Assembly: GCA_964564625.1 (NCBI GenBank)
Contig: CAZMBE010000010.1
Location: forward strand, 1-64,000
DNA: 64,000 nt
Reading direction: 5' to 3'
Origin: UBA2185 sp964564625
GTDB lineage: Bacteria > Desulfobacterota > Syntrophia > Syntrophales > UBA2185
Below the pieces are notes generated by a model that saw nothing but the letters and a program-made list of their open reading frames with translations, ran no database searches and was not told the DNA's origin. Positions 33,322 to 42,190 of the stretch are shown piece by piece (position 1 is the first letter of the stretch; each line of letters begins with the position of its first letter). Both the position numbers and the translations under genes were made by a program.

Positions 33322-35673
33322 ATGATGAAAGGATTGAAGCATTCCGAGACCATTGGAAAGACCACCCCTACTATCCCGAACTGTATCACCTGCCTTTTAA
33401 TTCTATTGGTTTTTCTTTTCCATGGCTGCGGCGCTGGTCTTATGAAAGACATGAAAACAAACATAGAAGACATAAAGATCAGTTCTTACATGCAGAAGAA
33501 GCAGCACCACGAATTGATTCGTGAACTCCAGCCGATGCTTGAACGCCAGGAGGCCCTGTCTTCTTTCCGGATATTTCTGCTCGCTGCGGCGTACTACGAA
33601 ATCCGTGACTATGAGAAAATGTTCAAGACGGCAGATTTGCTGGAAAAACAGATCGGCCGGGGAGATATCACAGGGTACGGGGGAAACCTGGCCGTATACC
33701 CTCAGATACTGAGAGGCTATGCCTACCTGGACCAGGGAATCTTTGACAAGGCCCTGAAGGAAGCGACGGAAGCTCGTGTCATCCTGAATCGTGACGCCGG
33801 GAGGGAAAATACGTTCTATCGAATCCAACTGATCGATATCTCCTGCATTGCCGGGGTGGCGTCGGCATTGCAGGGGCGCATGCGTGACGCCGATGCGCAC
33901 CTCAAGACCATCGAGGATGTTTCGACCATAGGAGGGATCCTGGGGCCGGAGAAATTCATTTCCCTGGCCAGGATACACATGGCGAAGAAAGACTATGGGA
34001 GCGCCCTTAAGGCTATCCAAGACCATAGAGCAAATGTTTCGGGTCTCTACACTGTCTTTTACGACGAGACCTTTCAGGAAATTCCCAAATATTTCATCCT
34101 CGTCAAGTGTCTTTACGAAATGGGCAAGGAGGAAGAAGCGAAAAAAGGCTACGATCAGCTTCTTACGCATCCCCAGATCCGCCAGATCGGAGGGCTTCTC
34201 TGGCCCGCGCTCCTAGACCGCGCCCGCATTGCCCGCCGTGCCGGGGACAAGAAACTCGCTGAAGATCACCTGAAAGAGGCAGTTGACGTTATTGAAAAAC
34301 AGCGGGCATCCATCAACACGGAAACCGGCAGGATCGGTTATGTCGGCGACAAGCAGGCCGTTTACCAGGAACTGATTTCCCTCCTTTGCGCCGGTAATCG
34401 CGCGGCTGAAGCCTTCGAATACGTCGAAAGGGCGAAAGGGCGGGCTCTCGTGGATCTCCTTTCATCCCAAACGAAGATTTCCACCCACGGAAAAGACACC
34501 TCTCACATCAACCGGACTCTCTACCAACTTGCCCGTGCCGAGAAAGCGAATGCGACCGTTGCCGACCCCGCACTTCAGGGCAAGGTCACGGGGACACGGG
34601 GTGTCGTTCTTACACTGAAGAAAGACCTGCTTACCCAGGACCCGGAATTCGCTTCTCTGGTCACTGTAACCAGTACGGACACCAAAACAATTCAGGCACG
34701 CCTTGGAACAGATGAGGTCCTCCTGGAATACTATGCCACCGAGCAGGATTGGTATGCCTTTGTCCTCACACATAACAGCATCTGGGTGACAAAACTCGAC
34801 GGGACCGGCCTCGCGAAGGATGTTCTGGATTTCCGGGAAAGGCTCACCCGTGTCGGTTCTAATGAGTACACCCCCCACGCGAAGGCCCTGTACGGGCGGC
34901 TATTTACCCCCGTGGCCGCACGAATCACCACACCCAGGCTGATTATCGTACCCCACGGGGTACTCCATTACCTCCCCTTCGGTGCCCTCTCTTTCGGGAA
35001 GAATTTTCTGGTTGACCGTTATCAGGTTAGATACCTTCCCAGCGCGAGTATCCTCGGCATCCTGAAGGACAGGGCCAAGAATGACAAGCTGCCGGCCCTT
35101 ATCATGGGAAATCCCGACCTCAAGGATCCGTCCTACAACCTGAAATATGCCGAAGAAGAGGCCCTTTCCCTTGGTAAAATCATCCCGCACGCGACCATCC
35201 TCCTCAGGAACAATGCCCGGGCGAGTGTGATTCATGAAAAGGGGAATCACTACAGAACCATCCATTTCGCGGTCCATGGAGTTTTCGATCCGGCAAGTCC
35301 CCTCAACTCAGCCCTCCTCCTTGCTGGAAACACGGTCAATCAAGGCCTTCTCAGGGCAGGAGATCTCTATCAACTCCGTCTGAACAACGACCTGATCACC
35401 CTGAGTGCATGCGAGACGGCCCTGAGCGCCATTTCGAAAGGCGATGATGTCATCGGTTTCACCAGGGGGTTTCTCTACGCCGGCTCACGATCAATTGTCT
35501 CCAGCCTCTGGAAGGTGGACGATAAGGCTACTCGAGACCTCATGGTGGGTTTCTACAAAAGGATTCCTCGAATGGAAAAGGATAAAGCCCTCCGTGAGGC
35601 CCAGTTGAGCGTTAAACAGCACTACTCCCACCCGTTTTACTGGGCGGCCTTTCAGCTGACGGGACTACCGTAA
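33322..35673 (+). CDS. TPR-CHAT lipoprotein (caspase-like)
   Basis: Start taken at the ATG at 33322 (AAGGAAGGAAC upstream), giving 783 residues. The first 40 residues form a lipoprotein-type signal with FHGC as lipobox. Residues about 50-390 are TPR-like helices (FDKALKEATEARVIL, AAEAFEYVERAKGRALVDLL). The C-terminal about 300 residues are a CHAT domain with LIIVPHGVLHYLPFGAL, the catalytic His in FAVHGVFD and Cys in LITLSACETA, ending with FYWAAFQLTG. CHAT proteases cleave partner proteins, as in Craspase and other death or defence systems. A lipidated, periplasm-facing one is less usual; the target is unknown. Confidence 0.88.
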   Translation: MMKGLKHSETIGKTTPTIPNCITCLLILLVFLFHGCGAGLMKDMKTNIEDIKISSYMQKKQHHELIRELQPMLERQEALSSFRIFLLAAAYYEIRDYEKMFKTADLLEKQIGRGDITGYGGNLAVYPQILRGYAYLDQGIFDKALKEATEARVILNRDAGRENTFYRIQLIDISCIAGVASALQGRMRDADAHLKTIEDVSTIGGILGPEKFISLARIHMAKKDYGSALKAIQDHRANVSGLYTVFYDETFQEIPKYFILVKCLYEMGKEEEAKKGYDQLLTHPQIRQIGGLLWPALLDRARIARRAGDKKLAEDHLKEAVDVIEKQRASINTETGRIGYVGDKQAVYQELISLLCAGNRAAEAFEYVERAKGRALVDLLSSQTKISTHGKDTSHINRTLYQLARAEKANATVADPALQGKVTGTRGVVLTLKKDLLTQDPEFASLVTVTSTDTKTIQARLGTDEVLLEYYATEQDWYAFVLTHNSIWVTKLDGTGLAKDVLDFRERLTRVGSNEYTPHAKALYGRLFTPVAARITTPRLIIVPHGVLHYLPFGALSFGKNFLVDRYQVRYLPSASILGILKDRAKNDKLPALIMGNPDLKDPSYNLKYAEEEALSLGKIIPHATILLRNNARASVIHEKGNHYRTIHFAVHGVFDPASPLNSALLLAGNTVNQGLLRAGDLYQLRLNNDLITLSACETALSAISKGDDVIGFTRGFLYAGSRSIVSSLWKVDDKATRDLMVGFYKRIPRMEKDKALREAQLSVKQHYSHPFYWAAFQLTGLP

Positions 35674-36045
35674 CAAGAGGTTTTCTTCAGAACAAAAATA
35701 CAATACCCCGCTGGTAATTTAGCCGTAGCCGGTTATGGAGCCTTGGCCCGGTTCCTTGGCATCTCCAGATACCACGCCTGAAATGGCAATCCTCTGCCTG
35801 TTCCTTTATCAAAACCTAATTTCTCTTCGGTGCGGACGGCGATTAACCAAACAATACCTGTTCAAAATTCTTACTATGACTATTATATTGAAGACTTCCT
35901 GAAAGTCCACAAATCTTCAACATTGCAGCAGACGCGAGACTTTGAATCGCAATCGTTGATATTATTTCCCAAAAAGTTTATATATATTTTATAATAGTTA
36001 TTCCACTTCCACGTTTTACCCATCAACGTGATGAAAGGAACAGAA
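35674..36045. other. Intergenic region, no gene
   Basis: About 370 bases, AT-rich toward the end; no gene or RNA recognised. Confidence 0.4.
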
Positions 36046-36483
36046 ATGAAGACGATTTATTCAGGTATTATTTTATCGTTTCTGATTATCCTTCACCTTG
36101 TAACCCCTGTAATTGGTTCTTCGGATGATTGGGTGGAATATTACAGGTATAATAACGGGACTATTGTTTTATATAATAAAGCCCACATGAAAAATGACAT
36201 AATTCAAGTATGGAATAAAATTGTTTTCTCTGTTGCGGGCAGAGAGGAATATATTCAAAAAATGAGGCACACGGGAATGTCGGATTTAGAATGGGACAAA
36301 TTTTCACATACTGTGATTTTGTATGAAATAGACTGTAAGAATCGGAGGTCTCAGATAGTATCTGATATCGAATATAAAACAGATGGCAGTGTATTATTGA
36401 GCCGTTCATCTGATGAACCGAACTGGACGTTTATACCTCCTGATACTGGAGTTGATACCTTACAAAAAATAGTTTGTAAATAA
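36046..36483 (+). CDS. Exported protein, surface-adhesin-E-like
   Basis: A 145-residue protein starting MKTIYSGIIL with AAAGGAAC upstream; an in-frame ATG six codons before is possible. The signal peptide ends near VIGSS. The mature part (DDWVEYYRYNNGTIVLYNK, VILYEIDCKNRRSQIVSDIEY, WTFIPPDTGVDTLQKIVCK) resembles the small exported proteins annotated as surface-adhesin protein E-like, with two conserved Cys. It would lie in the periplasm or on the surface. Function uncertain. Confidence 0.65.
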   Translation: MKTIYSGIILSFLIILHLVTPVIGSSDDWVEYYRYNNGTIVLYNKAHMKNDIIQVWNKIVFSVAGREEYIQKMRHTGMSDLEWDKFSHTVILYEIDCKNRRSQIVSDIEYKTDGSVLLSRSSDEPNWTFIPPDTGVDTLQKIVCK

Positions 36484-36519
36484 CATGCAATCCATGGGGA
36501 AATCAAAAAGGGAAAACTC

Positions 36520-37344
36520 ATGAATACTTTGAAGGTCATATTACTCCTGGCCTCTCTATCTGGTCTTTTGATGCTTGTGGGATACTTTGTGGCCAAAGGT
36601 AAGGGTGTCATTATCGCTTTAATCGCATCCATCCTCATGAACTTCGGCAGCTACTGGTTTTCCGACAGAATTGTCCTCAGCATGTATAACGCGCAGGCAG
36701 TCACCCGGGAAGAAGCCCCTGTGCTTTACAATGCGGTGGAATCCCTTTCAACAAAAGCCAAAATACCTGTGCCGAAAGTATATATTATTCCAAATGAGAC
36801 TCCAAATGCATTCGCAACAGGGAGGAATGAAGATCATGCTGCTGTAGCGGTTACTTCCGGCATCCTGAAGATTTTGAACAAAGATGAGCTGGAAGGGGTC
36901 ATCGCCCATGAGCTTTCCCATATCAAGCATAAGGACATCCTGATCGGCACCATGGCCGCAACGATTGCCAGTGCGGTTGTTTTATTGTCTCGATGGGCAG
37001 TTTTTTTTGGCAGCGATGAACGGGGGATGATCAGCACAATTGCAATGGCGATTGTAGCGCCTGTTGCGGCGACAATCATTCAGATGGCCCTGTCCAGATC
37101 GAGAGAGTATGAAGCGGATGCCGGCAGTGCAAAGGTATCTGGGAAACCTGAGGCATTAGCCGGCGCTCTTGTAAAGTTATCAAAGGCGGCAAGTTTGAAA
37201 CCCATGGATGCGAATCCTTCAACAGCCCATATGTTCATTGTCAATCCCTTGTCCGGCGGAACCCTTCTGAATCTTTTCAGCACTCACCCATCTGTTGAAA
37301 AGAGAATTGAACGGTTAATGAAGCTTAAAAACAGCCCTTCATAA
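36520..37344 (+). CDS. htpX: HtpX-type membrane metalloprotease
   Basis: A 274-residue M48-family protease with two N-terminal membrane segments (about 5-23 and 30-46), ETPNAFATGRN, the zinc site HELSH (130-134) and the third ligand in SRSREYEADAGSAK (about 196), plus two further membrane segments between. HtpX removes damaged membrane proteins during envelope stress, with its active site in the cytoplasm. It starts 37 bases after the previous gene, possibly one operon with the following lipocalin and hydrolase genes. Confidence 0.93.
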   Translation: MNTLKVILLLASLSGLLMLVGYFVAKGKGVIIALIASILMNFGSYWFSDRIVLSMYNAQAVTREEAPVLYNAVESLSTKAKIPVPKVYIIPNETPNAFATGRNEDHAAVAVTSGILKILNKDELEGVIAHELSHIKHKDILIGTMAATIASAVVLLSRWAVFFGSDERGMISTIAMAIVAPVAATIIQMALSRSREYEADAGSAKVSGKPEALAGALVKLSKAASLKPMDANPSTAHMFIVNPLSGGTLLNLFSTHPSVEKRIERLMKLKNSPS

Positions 37345-37415
37345 AAACAATGGAATCGGGGAATCGGAATCATCATGATGGGAAAGATTAAAAAATAACA
37401 TCCTGGAGGGCTAAT

Positions 37416-37964
37416 ATGACGCTGAAAATCAATACCTGGTTCATTCTGATTTTAGCTTTCATTATGTCTCTCAGCGGATGCGTGGATGAAAAAAAACACC
37501 CTCCCCTGTCTCAAGTCTCCAAAGTAGATATCAACCGCTATTTGGGGCTTTGGTATGAAATCGCCAGAATTGATCATTCTTTTCAGAAAGGCTGTGTCGC
37601 TTCTACGGCCCAGTATGCTTTGAGGCCGGACGGATATATCAAGGTCGTCAACCGGTGCAGGAAGAATAGCCGGGCTGGAGAAATCGCTTCTGTTGAGGGA
37701 AAAGCCTGGGTAATAGACAAAGATACAAATGCATGGCTTAAAGTCCAATTTTTCTGGCCCTTCAGGGGAGATTACATCATAATTGATCTGGATGAAAAAG
37801 ATTACAGCTATGCTGTAGTTGGGCATCCATCAAGAGATTACCTGTGGGTACTTTCAAGGACACCGCAGATGAATGACTCTATCTATCAAGGAATCATTTC
37901 TCGACTTATCGCTCAGGGTTATGCTGTAGAGAAGATCAAAAGATTCCCGCAGATAAAAGAGTGA
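37416..37964 (+). CDS. blc: Lipocalin lipoprotein (Blc type)
   Basis: A 182-residue protein with lipobox LSGC (about 19-22) and the bacterial lipocalin features GLWYEIARIDHSFQKGC, RPDGYIKVVNRC, GKAWVIDKDTNAWLKVQFFWPF, DYIIIDLDEKDYSYAVVGHP and LWVLSRTPQM. Blc sits on the outer membrane and binds fatty acids or lysophospholipids. TGGAGG lies upstream of the start. Confidence 0.92.
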   Translation: MTLKINTWFILILAFIMSLSGCVDEKKHPPLSQVSKVDINRYLGLWYEIARIDHSFQKGCVASTAQYALRPDGYIKVVNRCRKNSRAGEIASVEGKAWVIDKDTNAWLKVQFFWPFRGDYIIIDLDEKDYSYAVVGHPSRDYLWVLSRTPQMNDSIYQGIISRLIAQGYAVEKIKRFPQIKE

Positions 37965-37982
37965 ATAAGGGGATCAGGTTCA

Positions 37983-38882
37983 GTGAGAAGTATATCCGTC
38001 AGGCCCACACATAAATATTTCACCTTCTTCGTAATGCTCTTCTTTGTGCTTACATTTGCGAGTCCTGTCCAATCACTTGAAAATCAGGCACACAACAAAT
38101 CGCCTGAAAAAAAGATCAAAGGGACCATTGTCATGATTCACGGCATGTTTGTCGGTTCCTGGGTCTGGGAAAATTTTAAGAAATACTTTGAGGAAAGAGG
38201 ATACAAATGCATCACACCGACGCTCAGGTATCATGATACTCCCCTCAGTTCCCCGGCAAATCCCAATCTCGGAACCACGAGCATTGTCGATTACGTCAAT
38301 GACCTTGAAAAAGAAATCAGAAAGATCGAAGACACTCCCATTGTTATCGGTCATTCCATGGGCGGTCTTATATCTCAGATCCTGGCAAGCAGAGGTCTGG
38401 CCAGATCGGCTGTTTTAATAGCTCCGGCCGCTCCGAGAGGTATTAATGCAGCAACATGGACCGTCATTAAAAGCGCCTGGTACAATAGGGAACGCATGGG
38501 ATTGTGGTATGAACCTCTATTCCCCGCTTTTGAAGGAGTGGCCTATTCATCATTACACTTGTTGAAACCTCAAGAACAGAAGATGGTCTATGAAAAGTTC
38601 TCCTACGAATCTGGGAGAGCGGCGTGGGAGATGGCATTCTGGTTCTTTGACAGAAAACGGGCGACATTTGTCGATGATGAAAAAGTTATGTGTCCCGTAT
38701 TAATCATCGTAGGAACAGAAGATCGACTCACCCCACCAGCGATAACAAGGAAAATTCAGAATAAGTATAACAAAGTCTCCACCTATATTGAATTTAATAA
38801 TCATAGCCATTGGATTATCGGTGAAGACGGGTGGGAAAAAGTTGCTGAAACCATCCATAGCTGGTTAGCACGTGTACCATGA
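37983..38882 (+). CDS. Exported alpha/beta hydrolase
   Basis: A 299-residue protein beginning GTG, 18 bases after the lipocalin stop. A signal peptide (FFVMLFFVLTFASPVQS) is followed by an alpha/beta-hydrolase domain: MIHGMFVGSWVWENF (oxyanion region), nucleophile in IGHSMGG (about 122), acid in IVGTEDRLTPP (about 244) and His in FNNHSHWIIGE (about 272). Exported location next to a lipid-binding lipocalin suggests a lipase or esterase acting in the envelope; inferred. Confidence 0.85.
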   Translation: MRSISVRPTHKYFTFFVMLFFVLTFASPVQSLENQAHNKSPEKKIKGTIVMIHGMFVGSWVWENFKKYFEERGYKCITPTLRYHDTPLSSPANPNLGTTSIVDYVNDLEKEIRKIEDTPIVIGHSMGGLISQILASRGLARSAVLIAPAAPRGINAATWTVIKSAWYNRERMGLWYEPLFPAFEGVAYSSLHLLKPQEQKMVYEKFSYESGRAAWEMAFWFFDRKRATFVDDEKVMCPVLIIVGTEDRLTPPAITRKIQNKYNKVSTYIEFNNHSHWIIGEDGWEKVAETIHSWLARVP

Positions 38883-38904
38883 TGAAAGAGGATTGGGAAC
38901 CTGA

Positions 38905-39063
38905 TGGATCGGACTAGGGGCTCATATCCTTGACCGTAAAATCATTGATGACATCGGTGTCCCTTCGGCGTGTCAGATAGTGGCGCCCATTATCATTGGT
39001 TATCCGACCAGTATACTACCAGCTTCAGAAAGACATGCGCCCGAAATTCTGAGGATTGTCTGA
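38905..39063 (+). pseudogene. Nitroreductase C-terminal remnant
   Basis: The frame from 38905 to the stop at 39063 reads GLGAHILDRKIIDDIGVPSA, then QIVAPIIIGYP and a tail ending RHAPEILRIV. This is the usual last 50 residues of nitroreductase-family enzymes (the IPxxxxVAPIIxGYP and final PEILxxI pattern). A stop lies directly upstream and no N-terminal part is present. It is a decayed gene, unrelated to the intact copy at 5395-6066. Confidence 0.7.
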
Positions 39064-39075
39064 AGGAAGAAAGCA

Positions 39076-39651
39076 TTGCAGGGAAATATGTCCAAGAGCA
39101 TCAGCCATAGAATTCCCTCCAGAGTGGAATGCGATAAACTCATGGCGCAACATTCCATGCGACCAAACATTGTTGAGCATTCCATCCAGGTAATGAATGT
39201 TTCCCTGGCGATAACAGATAATCTAAAAAAAGGTGTCGACGTGAACAGGGATCTCGTAATTGCCGCGGCACTCCTGCACGACATCACCAAGACGAGATCT
39301 CTTACAACAAACGAGCGACACGACTTAACCGGCGGAGAGCTTCTCCGAGAAATGGGATTTACAAGCACAGCTGAAATTGTGGAGCAGCATGTTGTCTTTA
39401 AGGATTTAAATCCCCAGGAAAGGCTTGAAGAGCGGGAGATACTATACTATGCTGACAAGAGGGTGACCCACGACACGATAGTGACCATCGAGGAGAGGGT
39501 GCATTACCTGATAAAGCGATATGGAACTACGGAGGAGATAAGAAGGAGGATACTCCAAAACAAAAACCTGGTCCTTGCTGTTGAAAGGAAGATTTCCCGC
39601 TTTATGAAAATTGACATCCATCATGCTATTGAGCAGATAAAAACCAGGTGA
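39076..39651 (+). CDS. HD-domain protein (putative phosphohydrolase)
   Basis: A protein of up to 191 residues. A TTG at 39076 has AAGGAAG six bases upstream; ATG at 39088 is the alternative. HD-type residues are seen: NIVEHSIQVMNVSLAI (His), AALLHDITKTRS (HD pair), and HVVFKDLNPQERLEEREIL with a DKRVTHDTIV region. The family acts on nucleotides, phosphates or second messengers in the cytoplasm. The stretch NERHDLTGGELLREMGF is typical of HDIG-related proteins with about 180 residues. Confidence 0.85.
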   Translation: MQGNMSKSISHRIPSRVECDKLMAQHSMRPNIVEHSIQVMNVSLAITDNLKKGVDVNRDLVIAAALLHDITKTRSLTTNERHDLTGGELLREMGFTSTAEIVEQHVVFKDLNPQERLEEREILYYADKRVTHDTIVTIEERVHYLIKRYGTTEEIRRRILQNKNLVLAVERKISRFMKIDIHHAIEQIKTR

Positions 39652-39719
39652 GAGCAACCGGTGATGAGTAATGAGAAACAATTTAAAAACAATATAAAAA
39701 AATAGTCGGGTGATAGAAA

Positions 39720-39896
39720 ATGACCAAAAAAGTTGATCCCAGAGAACTTGAGAGTTTTAAAGAGATGCTTTTGTCTGAAGTAATCACATCTGAGGCTATC
39801 ATCAATCTTCTGGACAGGAAGGGTATCATCAGCAAGCACGAACTTATGGAGGAGATGAAACGGGTTCAGGTATCTGTCTTGAAAACCCACAAATGA
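39720..39896 (+). CDS. Small conserved-type protein (58 residues)
   Basis: A 58-residue frame starting MTKKVDPRELESFKEMLLSE and containing AIINLLDRKGIISKHELMEE, then a short tail. The acidic and basic pattern and regular helices look like a real protein. It lies between the HD and monooxygenase genes on the same strand. The ribosome site is moderate (GGGTGA). Function unknown. Confidence 0.65.
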   Translation: MTKKVDPRELESFKEMLLSEVITSEAIINLLDRKGIISKHELMEEMKRVQVSVLKTHK

Positions 39897-40014
39897 AATA
39901 TTTAATGAATACAGCACTCACAGCGGTGTTAGTGGTTACAGGGCCATACTTAATAACCGCTGCATCTATAGCAATCCACTGAGTTCATCGGACATATCAG
40001 GAAGGAGCGGTGTC

Positions 40015-40323
40015 ATGATTTATGTTATAGCTACTGTGGAGGTTATTGAAGGAAAAAGGGGTGAGTATCTCAGCGAATTAAAAAAAGTTATTCCTGATGT
40101 GCGTGCGGAAACCGGGTGTCTTGAATATGGCCCTGCGGGCGATGTTGCTACTGATATCCCTGTTCAGGACCCAGTGAACGAACACGTTGTAACCATTATT
40201 GAACGATGGACCGATATCCAGGCCCTAAGGGATCATCTCCAGAGCCCCCACATGAAGACCTATCGTGAAGCTACAAAATCTGTTATAAGACGCCTTGGAG
40301 TTCGCATTCTAAAACCGCTGTGA
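40015..40323 (+). CDS. Antibiotic biosynthesis monooxygenase (ABM)-domain protein
   Basis: A 102-residue protein with the ABM fold: IYVIATVEVIEGKRGEYLSEL, VRAETGCLEYGPAGDV, HVVTIIERWTDIQALRDHLQSPHM. Family members are small dimers that oxidise quinols or act in heme or signal breakdown; the substrate is not known. AGGAAGGAG precedes the ATG. Confidence 0.9.
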   Translation: MIYVIATVEVIEGKRGEYLSELKKVIPDVRAETGCLEYGPAGDVATDIPVQDPVNEHVVTIIERWTDIQALRDHLQSPHMKTYREATKSVIRRLGVRILKPL

Positions 40324-40386
40324 CTCCTTTGCAATGGAAACAAATAACGGGCAATTCTTTCGAAGGGTATAAGGAGGGAGAACACT

Positions 40387-40677
40387 ATGGCAGATAAACC
40401 TGATCCGCAGCATCCGCAGCAAATCCAGATTAATACAACTGATAAAATATCGAGAGGGAGATACAGTAATTTGATGCTGGTATCACATAGCCCGGAAGAG
40501 TTCATGCTCGACTGGCTCCTAAACTCGCCCAATGGGCCTCACCTGGTATCAAGAATAATACTAAGTCCGAGCAACGTAAAGAGAGCGATCGAAGCCCTGA
40601 CGACAAACCTGAAGCAGTATGAAGATAAATTCGGGGCCGTGAAATTAATCGAACCGGGCGATCAGAAGGTTCATTAA
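40387..40677 (+). CDS. DUF3467-type protein
   Basis: A 96-residue protein (INTTDKISRGRYSNLMLVSH, SPEEFMLDWL, PHLVSRIILSPSNVKRAIEA) that matches the small DUF3467 family, common in anaerobes and of unknown function. AAGGAGG is upstream. It is 63 bases after the ABM gene on the same strand. Confidence 0.85.
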   Translation: MADKPDPQHPQQIQINTTDKISRGRYSNLMLVSHSPEEFMLDWLLNSPNGPHLVSRIILSPSNVKRAIEALTTNLKQYEDKFGAVKLIEPGDQKVH

Positions 40678-40810
40678 CCTGCTCAGGTCGTTAAGACATC
40701 AATGGTGAAAGCTGAAGTATTGTTTTTCTATATCAGCCCATGCGTGCAATATTTCAAATAGAAAGGCGCAATTACCAAGAAGTTCATCTGAACTATATAC
40801 TACAATGGGA

Positions 40811-41176
40811 TCAAGAATTGGACAGGGACGAATGATGTCGATTTTCTATGGCTCTCTTAATTTGGTTCATACTGAAAGGTTTCATGAAGCAGATATCGGC
40901 GCCTTCATTCTTTAGCTTCGTCAGAGATTCAGGGTAGCCGCTTATACCAATTATATACGTACCGGGATAATGCGACTTTATGAATTTGCAGACTTCCGCG
41001 CCGTTCATTTTAGGCATTATGGCATCTATGATAGCAACATCGTATGAATTTTTCTGAAGTCGCTCAATGGCTTCGATCCCGTCATGCGCCTCATCCACTT
41101 TATAGCCAGATACTTTCAAAAAGGAAGATAGAGTACTCACAACAATCTGGTCGTCATCCACGACCATCAGTCTCAT
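40811..41176 (-). CDS. Stand-alone response regulator receiver
   Basis: A 121-residue CheY-like receiver: acidic pocket MVVDDDQ (Asp7-9), phospho-acceptor Asp51 in DVAIIDAIMPKMNG, Ser79 and the conserved Lys99 in FMKPFSM. It has no output domain. The DNA around it is AT-rich. It is the first of four minus-strand small genes, of which the last is a degenerate receiver. Confidence 0.9.
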   Translation of the reverse strand: MRLMVVDDDQIVVSTLSSFLKVSGYKVDEAHDGIEAIERLQKNSYDVAIIDAIMPKMNGAEVCKFIKSHYPGTYIIGISGYPESLTKLKNEGADICFMKPFSMNQIKRAIENRHHSSLSNS

Positions 41177-41279
41177 TTAAGACCTCCACGACTATTAATG
41201 ACGTACACAATGAGATTTCTACCTATTTTCATTAAACCCGACGGTTACCGGCACGCTGAAAAAAATGCATATATAGTAA

Positions 41280-41480
41280 CTAAGACTTTGATTCCGACAA
41301 AAAAACTTCCTCGTATTTTTTCTGCAACGCCTTTGCAACCTTTAATTCGGAGTTCTTCCTGGTCGGCAACCCTTTTTCCATCTTTGCAATGGTTTGAGGG
41401 GCTAAACCCGCCCTTCTCGCAAGTTCGGCAATGCTCAGGGGAATGGCTTCACGAAAATATCGTACTTTGTTGCTTCTCAT
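41280..41480 (-). CDS. XRE-family helix-turn-helix regulator
   Basis: A small protein with a Cro/C1-type helix-turn-helix (SIAELARRAGLAPQTIAKMEKG) and a short basic tail. The start is uncertain: ATG at 41480 or 41486, or an upstream GTG near 41528, none with a clear ribosome site. It likely regulates neighbouring genes; target unknown. Confidence 0.75.
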   Translation of the reverse strand: MRSNKVRYFREAIPLSIAELARRAGLAPQTIAKMEKGLPTRKNSELKVAKALQKKYEEVFLSESKS

Positions 41481-41609
41481 ATGCATACCGAAGTGTAAAC
41501 AATCACGTTTATATTTATAGTATTGCACCGATAATAAATTATGTCAAGTTATAAACATTACTAATATAATATATTTCACTATATTAATTAATATTAATTA
41601 ATAAGTACT

Positions 41610-41831
41610 TTACTCGTAATCAAAATTCATACACAATCGCACTATGTCTCTTAGCTTTTTTTCCGTCAACGGCGAAAGATGATGTACTTTTTTACAACAG
41701 GATGTATTTTTTATATTGCGACAGCTCAGAGCTCCCGCGTCGATGATTTTATTGACAGCTTCGTCACCATTGTTTGCATCAACCGTTATTACTCGACTGC
41801 AAGGAGCAGGACACGCAAATGTATAGAACAT
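41610..41831 (-). CDS. Small cysteine-rich protein, unknown
   Basis: The start is taken at the ATG at 41831, which has GGAAGGA upstream at good spacing; longer in-frame starts exist. The 73 residues have CPAPC near the start (FACPAPCSRVITVDA) and a later Cys cluster (CRNIKNTSCCKK), so a metal site is possible. It ends six bases before the preceding gene's stop region. Some likeness to DUF1059-type small proteins, not enough to assign. Confidence 0.5.
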   Translation of the reverse strand: MFYTFACPAPCSRVITVDANNGDEAVNKIIDAGALSCRNIKNTSCCKKVHHLSPLTEKKLRDIVRLCMNFDYE

Positions 41832-41836
41832 AACGC

Positions 41837-42190
41837 TCATTCCTTCCGTGATTGGAATTGAGTTTCCAGTGCCCGCCAAAGCTTAGAACTTAGAAAGGGT
41901 CTCGACAAATACATGTCCGCGTGTAAGTCCTGAGTTTGGTTATGTGAATCAATAATACCAATGATGAAGAGAGAAGAAGATTGCACCCGTGCACGATGGT
42001 CTATGTTGAGTGTTTCATTTTTACGATTGGTGAGAACAACGTCATAATGATCGTTCGAAAGCATGTCGATAATCTCTGCAGCATTCTTCGCAAAGCCTGC
42101 TTTGTAACCGCGATTTGCTATGAGTTTAAGCAAGAACTCCGGTGCGTAAGATATTTCGTCATGAATCAGAACTTTTTTCGAGCCTTGCAT
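41837..42190 (-). CDS. Degenerate receiver-like protein
   Basis: A 117-residue protein with the receiver fold pattern: KKVLIHDE at the start, YDVVLTNRKNET in the middle and LSRPFLSSKL at the end. The residue matching the phospho-acceptor Asp is Asn55 and the conserved Lys is Arg, so it should not be phosphorylated in the usual way. Its stop is close to the start of the small Cys-rich gene. It may act as a pseudo-receiver that senses a ligand or binds the neighbouring regulators. Confidence 0.7.
   Translation of the reverse strand: MQGSKKVLIHDEISYAPEFLLKLIANRGYKAGFAKNAAEIIDMLSNDHYDVVLTNRKNETLNIDHRARVQSSSLFIIGIIDSHNQTQDLHADMYLSRPFLSSKLWRALETQFQSRKE

Noticed and set aside
41575..41605. TTAATTAATATTAATTAATA repeats
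   Set aside because: Simple AT-rich tandem sequence between small genes; no sign of an origin or CRISPR unit.
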